64,000 nucleotides of DNA from Saprospiraceae bacterium (GTDB taxonomy: Bacteria; Bacteroidota; Bacteroidia; Chitinophagales; Saprospiraceae): NCBI GenBank assembly GCA_016710115.1, contig JADJLN010000018.1:1-64000 (forward strand), read 5' to 3'. The position numbers and the translations under genes are program-made. Positions within the stretch are counted from its first letter, which is position 1, and each line of letters starts with the position of its first letter. The notes under the pieces are model-generated. The model was not told where the DNA came from, ran no database searches, and was given only the letters and a program-made list of their open reading frames with translations. Shown here one piece after another: positions 10,751-18,943 of the stretch.

Positions 10751-11125
10751 TCATTTCCTGCGACCGAGGACAAGGGTTTCCATTCGCCCTCCTCTGTTCA
10801 TTTTCAAGGTCAGGGTATCCTCCTGAAGGCGTTCAAAACGGACCATCATCGGGGCAGCGCCGGCTTGGTCCGACTGCGTGTACAATCGTCCATCATTCAC
10901 TTTGAACGTGCCCTTTTCGTCCTGGCTGCCATAGATCGCTGCGTATTTGTCCGGCATTTCGAATACAAAGATGACCTGAGATGGATCATCGGTCACTGCC
11001 TGGCTTTCGGTGACCCATCGTACACCCTGCCATTCTCCGGCCACTTGTTCAGCCGGTGGCGTATCCTGTCCACAGGAAACAACGGTCATCAGCGTCAACA
11101 CCAGACAAAGGATTCTGTGCATCAT
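10751..11125 (-). CDS. Small lipoprotein, lipocalin-like
   Basis: Start chosen at MMHRILCLVLTLMTVVSCGQD, a lipoprotein signal with lipobox VVSC; the annotated frame extends seven codons further upstream without added support. Mature part is about 105 residues of alternating beta-type sequence (GEWQGVRWV, YAAIYGSQDEKGTFKV, MMVRFERLQEDTLTLKM), consistent with a small lipocalin-like barrel of the kind seen in many Bacteroidota lipoproteins. Function unknown. It sits between the catabolic genes and the intradiol dioxygenase-like gene on the same strand. Confidence 0.65.
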   Translation of the reverse strand: MMHRILCLVLTLMTVVSCGQDTPPAEQVAGEWQGVRWVTESQAVTDDPSQVIFVFEMPDKYAAIYGSQDEKGTFKVNDGRLYTQSDQAGAAPMMVRFERLQEDTLTLKMNRGGRMETLVLGRRK

Positions 11126-11167
11126 CGGAAAACATCTTTCTCCCAAGATACGTAAATCTCAGGCGAT

Positions 11168-12013
11168 TCATCTTGCCGGGATCACCACCCGGGCTCCTTG
11201 CCCCTCCTCGGAAATCAGTTGATACACACCAGGAGACAGATGACGGACATCGATCCTGTCACTTTCCCAGCTCTGAATGATCGTCCGACCCATGATATCC
11301 GTCAGGGTCACATTCATGGTTCGGGGGAGGTATAGCATCCCACTGCCATCCATAGGGTTTGGCCAGACATGCATGATTCCGAAATGATTCGGATCCGGCT
11401 GGGTGGTGCCTGTCCAGGGATCGTCGATGGTGTAGATATCAAAACGCGCTTCCAGATCACCGTTCGGCAGGGTATCCAGCTCAACTACCCGGTTTGGCTC
11501 CGCGATCGAAGCCCAGGGGTCCTGTGCATTGAGGGGGTCTCCGGCAAAATACATTTGGGAGGTCAGTTTCAGGGTGTCATTGACCCACACTTTGAAATGG
11601 GTGTGTTTGGGTCTTCCCGGATAGAGGCCGGGCATCACAGAGTAGTAGCGATAGGACCCATCGGCATCTCCCTGCATCTTTGCACGATAGGCAAAGTCAT
11701 TCGGATTCCCGTCCACATTTGAATATTCTCCCAGTTCGTTGGTATGCCAGATATCCAGCACCGGATTCGGGACCGGGACTTTGCAGCCGTTGAAATAGAC
11801 TGTCCCTCTGACCCAGATCTTCTGGGTATTAGACTGAAGCACCGGTGCAATGATCGAATCTGTCTGTGGCGCTCCCGGCACATAATAGGGTCCTTCGATA
11901 TCACTGCCCGTCGGGAGGCATTGGGCAACCACACAGAGCGGCAGGCAACCGAACAGGATTAGGGTTACCATATGTCTTGTCCATTCCATACCGAGTGTTT
12001 TGATCTGGTTCAT
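11168..12013 (-). CDS. Secreted intradiol dioxygenase-like protein with T9SS sorting domain
   Basis: After an N-terminal signal (hydrophobic VTLILFGCLPLCVVAQ) comes a dioxygenase-C fold similar to protocatechuate 3,4-dioxygenase beta. DIEGPYYVPGAP, VRGTVYFNGCKVPVPN, LDIWHTNELGEYSN, YRYYSVMPGLYPG and RPKHTHFKVWV carry the Tyr/Tyr/His/His Fe(III) ligand pattern. About 70 C-terminal residues (VWPNPMDGSGMLY ... LTDIMGRTI ... LSPGVYQLI) form a T9SS type A sorting domain, so the enzyme is probably cell-surface or extracellular. Its substrate cannot be deduced; ring cleavage of a catechol-type compound is the family expectation. Start chosen at MNQIKTLG; MEWTRHM at 11989 is an alternative. Confidence 0.85.
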   Translation of the reverse strand: MNQIKTLGMEWTRHMVTLILFGCLPLCVVAQCLPTGSDIEGPYYVPGAPQTDSIIAPVLQSNTQKIWVRGTVYFNGCKVPVPNPVLDIWHTNELGEYSNVDGNPNDFAYRAKMQGDADGSYRYYSVMPGLYPGRPKHTHFKVWVNDTLKLTSQMYFAGDPLNAQDPWASIAEPNRVVELDTLPNGDLEARFDIYTIDDPWTGTTQPDPNHFGIMHVWPNPMDGSGMLYLPRTMNVTLTDIMGRTIIQSWESDRIDVRHLSPGVYQLISEEGQGARVVIPAR

Positions 12014-12068
12014 CTTGTAAAGATACAATCCTTTCCAGCCAATGTCAATCTATTACCTCCACCCAGAT

Positions 12069-12218
12069 TTACCCCTTCTTCCGGCGTATCGGGCATCGCT
12101 TGCACGCCTTGCCGTCCTTGTATTTCTTGCAACACTTCTTCTTGAACACCATGCCGCTTTCTTTGCGGCCGGGTGCCACTGGAGGTCGATGAAGAAGTGT
12201 CAGTGCAAGAAGAAACAT
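12069..12218 (-). CDS. Small Lys/Cys-rich protein (49 aa)
   Basis: A short minus-strand frame from ATG 12216-12218 to TAA 12069-12071. The C-terminal half reads MVFKKKCCKKYKDGKACKRC then PIRRKKG, with four Cys and very high Lys/Arg. An internal ATG (MVFKKK) could be the true start, giving 27 residues. The CC-x9-C-x2-C pattern in a basic context suggests metal or nucleic-acid binding, but I do not know a named family. It lies immediately upstream of the dioxygenase gene in the same orientation. Confidence 0.4.
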   Translation of the reverse strand: MFLLALTLLHRPPVAPGRKESGMVFKKKCCKKYKDGKACKRCPIRRKKG

Positions 12219-12395
12219 GATTCATTCAGAATGATCAACAAACCTACGTCAGTCCTTTCAGGAACGGAAATGATCTGACTGATTATTTAGAATGATTTTA
12301 CACAAGGTTGTTCAGCATCTAATCCCGAAGAACAAACCAGGGTTACCCTGAAGCACTCCCATCATGCCTGCCTCCAAGAGGCCAGGCATTCTCGC

Positions 12396-12403
12396 TACCT
12401 TTG
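12396..12403 (+). promoter_or_regulatory. TAnnTTTG -7 box upstream of the 2OG oxygenase
   Basis: TACCTTTG lies 16 bp before the ATG at 12420 and matches the Bacteroidota -7 consensus TAnnTTTG. I see no good -33 TTTG at the usual spacing. Confidence 0.4.
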
Positions 12404-12419
12404 CGCATATTCTGCACCC

Positions 12420-13274
12420 ATGCCATCAACCCTTTCCCCTGCACTTTTTGATCTGAGCCCCATTCAGGAGCAACTTACTGAATGGTCAAAATCCTATGCC
12501 ACCGGAAGCCCTTATCCGCATATTGTCCTGGATGATTTTTTTCCCGCCGCGATCGCTCAACAGGCAAGGGATGCCTTTCCTGCCATTCAGGACGAGGGTT
12601 GGATACACTATGTTCACGTGAATGAGCGGAAACACGGTCTCAATAAAATGGACCTGCTCCCTCCTTTTCTGGCGGATCTGATTCGAGAATTAAACACGCC
12701 CGCATTTGTTTCCTGGATCAGTCAATTAACCGGAATTCCCAATCTGATGGCAGACCCCGATCTGGAAGGTGGTGGCCTTCACCAAAGCCAACGGGGAGGC
12801 CATTTGAATGTACATGCCGATTTTACTGTCCACCCGCATAAACGGATGTGGCGACGTCGGGTAAACCTCCTGGTCTACCTGAATGAAGGATGGCAGGCGG
12901 AATGGGGTGGCGCGCTGGAACTTTGGGATCGGGATATGAGTCGAAGCGTGACAAAAATCGAACCCCTGTTTAACCGGGTTGTCCTGTTCAATACAGATGA
13001 AGACTCCTATCACGGGTTCCCGGATGCTATTCAGTGTCCGGAGGAAGTCACCCGAAAATCCATTGCATTGTATTATTTCACTGAGGAAAAGATGGCTCCA
13101 GCCAAACGGGCGACAAACTACCGGGCCCGGCCGGGTGACGGGATAAAAGGCCTGTTCATCTGGGCTGACAAACAGGCAGTGGCTGTATACAATGGATTGA
13201 AGGGGCTGCTCGGCATCAACGATGATCTGATCAGCAGTATTCTGGGCCGGTTTTCACGGAAGAAGAAGCGATAA
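12420..13274 (+). CDS. 2OG-Fe(II) oxygenase (prolyl 4-hydroxylase-like)
   Basis: 284 residues. The double-stranded beta-helix core shows the HxD pair in GGHLNVHADFTVHPHKRMW, the distal His in DEDSYHGFPDAI, and the 2-oxoglutarate-binding Arg in VTRKSIALYYF. An N-terminal segment SPYPHIVLDDFFPAAIA is typical of this subfamily, often found beside polysaccharide or glycosylation genes. The substrate is unknown. It ends 3 bp before the glycosyltransferase start, so the two are very likely co-transcribed, and a role in surface glycan or protein modification is plausible inference. Confidence 0.85.
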   Translation: MPSTLSPALFDLSPIQEQLTEWSKSYATGSPYPHIVLDDFFPAAIAQQARDAFPAIQDEGWIHYVHVNERKHGLNKMDLLPPFLADLIRELNTPAFVSWISQLTGIPNLMADPDLEGGGLHQSQRGGHLNVHADFTVHPHKRMWRRRVNLLVYLNEGWQAEWGGALELWDRDMSRSVTKIEPLFNRVVLFNTDEDSYHGFPDAIQCPEEVTRKSIALYYFTEEKMAPAKRATNYRARPGDGIKGLFIWADKQAVAVYNGLKGLLGINDDLISSILGRFSRKKKR

Positions 13275-13277
13275 ATC

Positions 13278-14951
13278 ATGTCAGAAAAAAGAACACATAT
13301 CCTCCTGCTGATCCTGCTTGGCGGAATCTTTTATCTTCCCTTTCTGGGTGGTGTCCATCTCTTCGACTGGGACGAGATCAATTTTGCAGAGATCAGTCGG
13401 GAAATGCTGATCCTGAAAGATTATCTCCGAGTCTATATCAATTTCGAACCATTCTGGGAAAAGCCACCCTTCTTTTTCTGGTTGCAGGCAGGATGCATGT
13501 CCCTTTTCGGAGTGGGTGAATATGCGGCTCGACTACCGAATGCGATCAACGGAATCCTCAGCCTGGTACTGATCTATCTCATTGGAAGGAAAGTTTATCA
13601 TGCCCGGTTCGGTTTACTCTGGGCAGGTGCCTGGTTGGGCAGTGTATTGCCTTTTCTTTATGCCAAGTCCGGAATTATAGATCCCTGGTTCAACACATTT
13701 ATTTTTCTGGGTCTGTACGGCTTTATTCTCTTTTACTGGAAAAAAGAGAGTACTTCCGGAATTTCGCTGAACAGGTCAGGTTGGTGGTATCTGATCGCCG
13801 GCGGTCTGGCTATTGGACTCGGCATTCTGACCAAGGGCCCCGTGGCTTTTTTAATTGCCGCTCTCTGCATCGGCGTGTATTGGGTCATGCAGCGCTTCCG
13901 CTGGTTTACCCATCCCGGACACTGGACTCTGTACACACTGGCTGCTGCAGCGGTGATGCTCATCTGGTACGGGCTCGAAACCATGAAAAATGGGCCCTGG
14001 TTTATTCTTGAGTTTAATACATATCAATATCGATTGTTCAGTACTCCAGATGCGGGTCATAAAGGCTTTCCCGGATATCATTTTGCTGTTTTACTGATCG
14101 GTGTTTTTCCTGCATCCATTTTTGCAGTGCGTTCCTTCTTCCAAATGCATCCGGAGGACACCGCTGTTCGCCAGGATTTGAAAACATGGATGAAAATCTT
14201 GTTCTGGGTCGTGCTCATCCTGTTTACGATCGTGCGCTCCAAGATCGTCCACTATTCCTCCATGTGCTATTTTCCGATGACCTATCTCGCTGCTGTGGTG
14301 CTCAACCAATTGTGGGAGGGTCGTCTGCGTTGGCGGGGATGGTTACCTGCTGGACTTATCGGTGTCGGAGGCCTGTTTATCCTCGCTACCCTGGTCCTGC
14401 CCTGGCTGGGCCAACATCCGGAATTACTTCGTCCGGTATTGGCTGCTGATCCGTTTGGTGTTGCTAATCTGGATGCAGATGTACAGTGGACGGGATGGGA
14501 AGCATTGGTCAGTCTGTGTTTATTGGCCGTACTTGTATCCAGTATCTATGCCTTCAAACGGAAGGACAATCGCAGTGGTGTGATTATCCTTTTTCTGGGC
14601 ACAGCGATATTTGTCTTCGTTACATTGATCGATGTCATCCGCAATATTGAAGGATATTCCCAACGTGCCGCAATTGAATTCTATGAAGCACGGCAAGGGG
14701 AAGACTGTTATGTGCAGCCCGTTGGATTTAAAAGCTACGCGCATTTATTCTACACCCGAAAATCTCCGGTGACCAATAACCTGTCATACGACCAGAACTG
14801 GCTGTTGTCAGGAGCCATCGACAAGCCGGTTTATTTTGTGACCCGGGTAGGCAAAGAGGACAGATTTGAAGCATTCCCGGATATCCGGGAGATTGGGCGC
14901 AAGAATGGATTTATTTTCCTCAAGCGGGACATGCCTGTCCTGTCTGAATAA
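13278..14951 (+). CDS. Membrane glycosyltransferase, ArnT/PMT-like (GT39/GT83)
   Basis: 557 residues with about 11-12 hydrophobic segments. The N-terminal loop after the first membrane span reads DWDEINFAEISREML, the acidic DE...AEI.REM signature of PMT/ArnT enzymes that take sugar from a polyprenyl-phosphate donor. Next comes PFWEKPPFFFWLQAG, the second conserved loop. A C-terminal soluble part of about 100 residues follows the last span. Acceptor unknown (lipid A or protein). Co-directional with the 2OG oxygenase and followed by a strong terminator. Confidence 0.88.
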   Translation: MSEKRTHILLLILLGGIFYLPFLGGVHLFDWDEINFAEISREMLILKDYLRVYINFEPFWEKPPFFFWLQAGCMSLFGVGEYAARLPNAINGILSLVLIYLIGRKVYHARFGLLWAGAWLGSVLPFLYAKSGIIDPWFNTFIFLGLYGFILFYWKKESTSGISLNRSGWWYLIAGGLAIGLGILTKGPVAFLIAALCIGVYWVMQRFRWFTHPGHWTLYTLAAAAVMLIWYGLETMKNGPWFILEFNTYQYRLFSTPDAGHKGFPGYHFAVLLIGVFPASIFAVRSFFQMHPEDTAVRQDLKTWMKILFWVVLILFTIVRSKIVHYSSMCYFPMTYLAAVVLNQLWEGRLRWRGWLPAGLIGVGGLFILATLVLPWLGQHPELLRPVLAADPFGVANLDADVQWTGWEALVSLCLLAVLVSSIYAFKRKDNRSGVIILFLGTAIFVFVTLIDVIRNIEGYSQRAAIEFYEARQGEDCYVQPVGFKSYAHLFYTRKSPVTNNLSYDQNWLLSGAIDKPVYFVTRVGKEDRFEAFPDIREIGRKNGFIFLKRDMPVLSE

Positions 14952-15009
14952 AGTTCATTCACCTCCCTCTGACCAGGATCCAACCTGTTTTCGCTTGGGG
15001 AAGAAGGAT

Positions 15010-15043
15010 AAAAAAAGGGATGTCGTTGGACATCCCTTTTTTT
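15010..15043. terminator. Bidirectional rho-independent terminator
   Basis: AAAAAAAGGGATGTC (15010-15024) and GACATCCCTTTTTTT (15029-15043) form a perfect 15-bp stem around a GTTG loop. It lies between two convergent genes and can serve both. Confidence 0.9.
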
Positions 15044-15080
15044 AATCAGTTGTTTGGTTCGTTCCGATGACCGGAATCGC

Positions 15081-16445
15081 TTAGAATTTCTGTACCTGTC
15101 TGGCAGCTACCCGTCCATCGGCAAATGTGACCCGAGCCATATACATGCCCGCCATCAACGCACTGCCATTGACCTTGTTTTGACCCGGACTCAGAGCCGT
15201 GTGCAAACTCAGCCGTCCCTGCAGATCGTAGAGATCCAGCTGTTCTGCTTTCGCATCCGGAGAACAGGTCAGATTCAACTGGCTTCCGCCATCAAACCAC
15301 GCATTCAGGAACAAGTCAGCAGCCAATGCTGGAGTCACTGAAGAAATCGGGGTGCAAGGTTCCAGGATTGCCCTGGAATTGTTGACCCAAATACCATTTT
15401 CAAAATTCTGAAAAATGCTTTCCGATGTCCAGCCTTGTGGAGTGTCCCAGCTGATTGTCTCCCGGTTGGTATCCGTTTTCACTCCATTCGGGTTGACATT
15501 TTTATAGGATGTCAATGTCACCCGATCCTGTCCATCATAGGTATAGGAAATCTCCTGAACAGTCTGCCAATTTCCTGGAGAACCGGTCTTGATCTCTTCC
15601 TTGCTGACTTGCCCAGGTTTGCCATAGGTAAACACAGACTGGCTGTTGTAATCAAAGGACATAGTCCCTTCATTCCAGCTCTCATAAGTTACTGTTGCAA
15701 GGTCGCCACCCAGGGAGACATACGTATTTGTATTGCGGTAAACGTCGATATAGGCCATCAGATCGGTGTCCCATTCCCAGGCTTGTTCGACCAGGATCTG
15801 TCCGGCTACATTATTGTCATAATGCGTCGAATCTCCGTTTTCAAGTGTAAACGTACCCAGATCCACTGCCTTACTCGCTTCGGAGATCAAAAAGTCATTG
15901 GCATCGTAGTAAAACAGATTGACACCAAAAAGGACAAAACCGAGTGGAAGGCCAAAGAAAGCCGTATTGAAATAGGTATCCTGTTTGACCAGTTTGCCAT
16001 TTCCATTATACGAAGGTAAAATCCGGGCAATCAGGATGAGATCACCTGTAAATTGATCCGGACCGTAGAGAAGCAGAGAATCGTATGATACCGGTTCAGA
16101 GTCATCATTGAATTCTCCTACGATACCAAAGCCCTGGATCTTTTCAGTCACAATGAATCCTTCGAGGTCTACATATTCCGACGTGGTGATTTCAACATTG
16201 ATCTTGCCGTTTGTATCATCAACGGAAGTAATAGTCTGATAGGTTGAATCCCATTGGGAAGTATTCCAGGTAAATTCGGTTTCACGCGTGCAGGATACTT
16301 CGTCACGAAGTTGTGCGGCGGATTCTGACTTGATCGAGCGCAAATGCTTGACAATGCCTTCCATTGTCGGAAGCACAGGTGTATACTGTGCCTGAAGTCC
16401 GAAAGTCAGCATGATCAGAAGGAAAAGGAGTGAAATTTGTTTCAT
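15081..16445 (-). CDS. Secreted T9SS cargo protein, function unknown
   Basis: 454 residues. The signal peptide MKQISLLFLLIMLTFGLQAQ is followed by a beta-rich body with repeated tyrosine/aspartate pairs of YD/RHS-like character (SQSVFTYGKPGQVSKEE, EISYTYDGQDRVTLTSYKN). The last about 75 residues (LFLNAWFDGGSQLNL ... LDLYDLQGRLSLHT ... LMAGMYMARVTFADGRVAARQVQKF) form a type A T9SS sorting domain. Likely a surface protein of unknown role; intact, with its own terminator. Confidence 0.8.
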   Translation of the reverse strand: MKQISLLFLLIMLTFGLQAQYTPVLPTMEGIVKHLRSIKSESAAQLRDEVSCTRETEFTWNTSQWDSTYQTITSVDDTNGKINVEITTSEYVDLEGFIVTEKIQGFGIVGEFNDDSEPVSYDSLLLYGPDQFTGDLILIARILPSYNGNGKLVKQDTYFNTAFFGLPLGFVLFGVNLFYYDANDFLISEASKAVDLGTFTLENGDSTHYDNNVAGQILVEQAWEWDTDLMAYIDVYRNTNTYVSLGGDLATVTYESWNEGTMSFDYNSQSVFTYGKPGQVSKEEIKTGSPGNWQTVQEISYTYDGQDRVTLTSYKNVNPNGVKTDTNRETISWDTPQGWTSESIFQNFENGIWVNNSRAILEPCTPISSVTPALAADLFLNAWFDGGSQLNLTCSPDAKAEQLDLYDLQGRLSLHTALSPGQNKVNGSALMAGMYMARVTFADGRVAARQVQKF

Positions 16446-16515
16446 GGAGTTGTTTATAGGGGATTAGGCCACAAAGCTAAGGCAATGGCATACAGGTTGT
16501 CAAAGCAAAGTTACA

Positions 16516-17529
16516 CTAATATATTATATTATCATATTTGAATTCTGTTATATCTTCAAAATATTGGCGCATATGCTCAAATCTGGCAGTTAACTCTTTG
16601 ACATTCAGCATTTTTTGATCCTGTATGCCGCGTAATGCTGCAATTTTATAGCGAACATTTGCACGATAGCCCATATAGAACTTTAAGAGAACTTTATCAT
16701 TTGGTGTCAAGATCACAGGAAATTCTGACTGGTATGCTGACAAGAAGTGATGCCACAGATCCGACCGACCGAAGGCTTCCAGATCCATACCCAGAAAGGC
16801 AAGTTCATTCAACAGATCGATCTGACGCAAATGATCATTGAATTCCAGACAATCAAAAAGCACTGGTTCCGGGAGCAGAAAGATATTTCGCGTATGAAGA
16901 TCCCCATGGACATCCCGCGAAAACCCCATGTCGTGACGTTCGCGTATCCGCGGCTCCAGGCGATCCAGTACTGTTTTGGATCGTGAAACCATCCATCTCA
17001 GAGAAGCCGCAGCTTCAGGACCCAGCACATCATGCGTGAGGGGTTCCACCTTTAAGACATCAGCCAGATCCAACCACAACCCATGTGCTGTTGGACATGA
17101 ATCAACCAGGATGGCCCGACTGTGAAAATCCGCCAGATGAACAGCCAATGCGGTTATATCATGCCGTTCAACCATCCCCTTGCGCAACAGGACATCCATT
17201 TGCCGGTCGGAATCCAGGCGGACCATTTCAACGGCATGATCGATCACCTGACCAGGCCCCTCACCGAATGTGATTTCCCCACCATGCTCGCGAACTGGCA
17301 CTACCTGGAGGTAGATCTGAGGACTGGTGCGTCGATTGAGCCAAAGTTCCTTCTCACAATCTGCCTTCCGCAATTCCGGGGTAGAGAAGTCAAGGAAGGC
17401 ATACCGGATCGGTTTGCGCACCTTGTAGACCCGCTCCGGACCCATGAGTACCCACGAGATATGGGTTTCAATCAAGGCATACATTCTCCCCAATCCGGAA
17501 AGCAGTTGTTCGATCTGGGTACTTGTCAT
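16516..17529 (-). CDS. Aminoglycoside phosphotransferase-fold kinase (COG2187-like)
   Basis: 337 residues from MTSTQIEQLLSGLG; the start ATG overlaps the TGA of the upstream gene (ATGA), so upstream extensions are rejected. Kinase-like features: WVLMGPERVYKVRKPIRYAFLDFST resembles the Lys-containing N-lobe of COG2187 proteins, and DVHGDLHTRNIFLL is the catalytic HGDLHxxN loop, followed by LFDCLEFNDHLRQIDLLNEL with the metal-binding Asp. In many bacteria this domain is fused to a P-loop kinase; here the two halves are separate, translationally coupled genes. Substrate unknown. Confidence 0.82.
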   Translation of the reverse strand: MTSTQIEQLLSGLGRMYALIETHISWVLMGPERVYKVRKPIRYAFLDFSTPELRKADCEKELWLNRRTSPQIYLQVVPVREHGGEITFGEGPGQVIDHAVEMVRLDSDRQMDVLLRKGMVERHDITALAVHLADFHSRAILVDSCPTAHGLWLDLADVLKVEPLTHDVLGPEAAASLRWMVSRSKTVLDRLEPRIRERHDMGFSRDVHGDLHTRNIFLLPEPVLFDCLEFNDHLRQIDLLNELAFLGMDLEAFGRSDLWHHFLSAYQSEFPVILTPNDKVLLKFYMGYRANVRYKIAALRGIQDQKMLNVKELTARFEHMRQYFEDITEFKYDNIIY

Positions 17530-18044
17530 GAACTTCCTGATTGGTTGGTTTTTCCTCGCCAGTCTTCGACCTGCTCGACAAGCTCTGCCACAGATGACCG
17601 ATCCGACCACAGGAGAAGATGGTCATCAGTCATCGGTGTCCACTCATCCCGGATGTGGTCGACTACAGATCTGTCCGCGTCGCTATCCAGCCGCTTTTGC
17701 GAAACACGCTGCTCGATCGTAGATTCGGCAGCTTTCATTTCGATCCAGAAAACGGGCATCCCGAGCGGTTGAATGGCATTTCGCCAACTATCCCGTTCGT
17801 CTTCCCGCGAAAACGTGGCATCGATGACGACATCGTGTCCTTCTCGAAGCCAGTTGATCGCACATGCCCTGAGTTGATTATAGACAACCTGCTTGTGAGC
17901 CGGATCATACTGTCCTCGCAAGCCCAATGAAGTTCGCAGGCCATCACTGTTCTGATGCCGGGCTCCGATGGATTCAGCCAGGGCTTTAGCCAGGGTCGTT
18001 TTTCCGGTACCCGGTAATCCGAAGATGAGGAAAAGATCGGGCAT
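17526..18044 (-). CDS. P-loop kinase (AAA_33, COG0645-like)
   Basis: 172 residues. Walker A is GLPGTGKTTLAKALA at residues 9-23; DVVIDATFSREDERDSW is the Walker B-like region typical of COG0645 predicted kinases. It overlaps the next gene by 4 bp (ATGA). The pair reproduces the two domains of the single-chain COG2187/COG0645 protein, so they probably act together. Confidence 0.82.
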   Translation of the reverse strand: MPDLFLIFGLPGTGKTTLAKALAESIGARHQNSDGLRTSLGLRGQYDPAHKQVVYNQLRACAINWLREGHDVVIDATFSREDERDSWRNAIQPLGMPVFWIEMKAAESTIEQRVSQKRLDSDADRSVVDHIRDEWTPMTDDHLLLWSDRSSVAELVEQVEDWRGKTNQSGSS

Positions 18045-18373
18045 GATCAGTTTGGTTGGATGTGTCCAAGGGCCTGAACAGGCAAGTCAAAGATAGGATG
18101 ACCTGTTGCTTGTGTCGATAACCTTGGCTTCTCTTCAGGGATGATTCAGATCGTTCCATCTGGGTCGCGGACATCCCGACAGATGGGCAGAGCATGCCGA
18201 CTGGCGGATGCCCGGGTACAATCCTGAATTTCCCTGGCTACCGGATATTATTCAGCAATACACGTCCCGGAACCGCACGCGGCAACTCCGACAGGAAGCA
18301 GGAACCAGAAACCGCACCAACGAAATCCCGTCACGGATCGTTATCTTAGGCAACAATCTGATCGAAACAGGGA
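18045..18373. other. Divergent intergenic region
   Basis: About 330 bp between the kinase pair (minus) and the sigma-factor gene (plus). It should hold promoters for both, but I find no clear -7/-33 pair and no convincing small gene. Confidence 0.4.
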
Positions 18374-18943
18374 ATGACCTACCGCCCACACAGTACGGAT
18401 GAGGAGCTGGTTGCAGGATGCTGCGATGGCCATCGCCTTGCCCAACGGTATCTGTATGAGCGGTATGCCGGGAAAATGCTGGGAATACCTATGCGGTATA
18501 CGCGTGATCGGGAAGAGGCTATGGAGATTTTCAACCAGGCTTTCCTGAAGATTCTCCAGCATCTTCCCAGGTACCAACCTACAGGACCTCTTGGCGGATG
18601 GATGGCTCGCATTGTCTTCAATACCTGTATCGATTATGTGCGCAGTCGCAAGACCTACAACCAGACCATCCGCTTCCCTGAGGTGATGGAGGCAGACGGG
18701 ATCAGTCGGAATGAAGCATATGATCACCTGGATGCCGAAGAGATTTACAGGCTGATTCAGGCCTTGCCTGCAGCATCCAGGAATGTCTTCAGCCTGTATG
18801 TCATCGATGGATACCGACACAAGGACATCGGAGAGATGCTGGATATCGATGAAGGTACTTCTCGTTGGCATCTGGCACAGGCCCGCAAAACCCTCCAGAA
18901 GAAAATTCTAGAAATGGAGAAAACCCCAACCGTGAACACATGA
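18374..18943 (+). CDS. ECF RNA polymerase sigma factor
   Basis: 189 residues. Region 2 spans about residues 18-85 (AQRYLYERYAGKMLGIPMRY, FNQAFLKILQHLPRY, GGWMARIVFNTCIDYVRSR). Region 4 spans about 125-180 (LPAASRNVFSLYVIDGYRHK, IGEMLDIDEGTSRWHLAQAR). The two are joined by a short linker without region 3, as in extracytoplasmic-function sigma factors. Its stop overlaps the start of the next gene (ATGA), a typical sigma/anti-sigma arrangement, so the downstream membrane protein is its likely regulator or target. Confidence 0.92.
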   Translation: MTYRPHSTDEELVAGCCDGHRLAQRYLYERYAGKMLGIPMRYTRDREEAMEIFNQAFLKILQHLPRYQPTGPLGGWMARIVFNTCIDYVRSRKTYNQTIRFPEVMEADGISRNEAYDHLDAEEIYRLIQALPAASRNVFSLYVIDGYRHKDIGEMLDIDEGTSRWHLAQARKTLQKKILEMEKTPTVNT

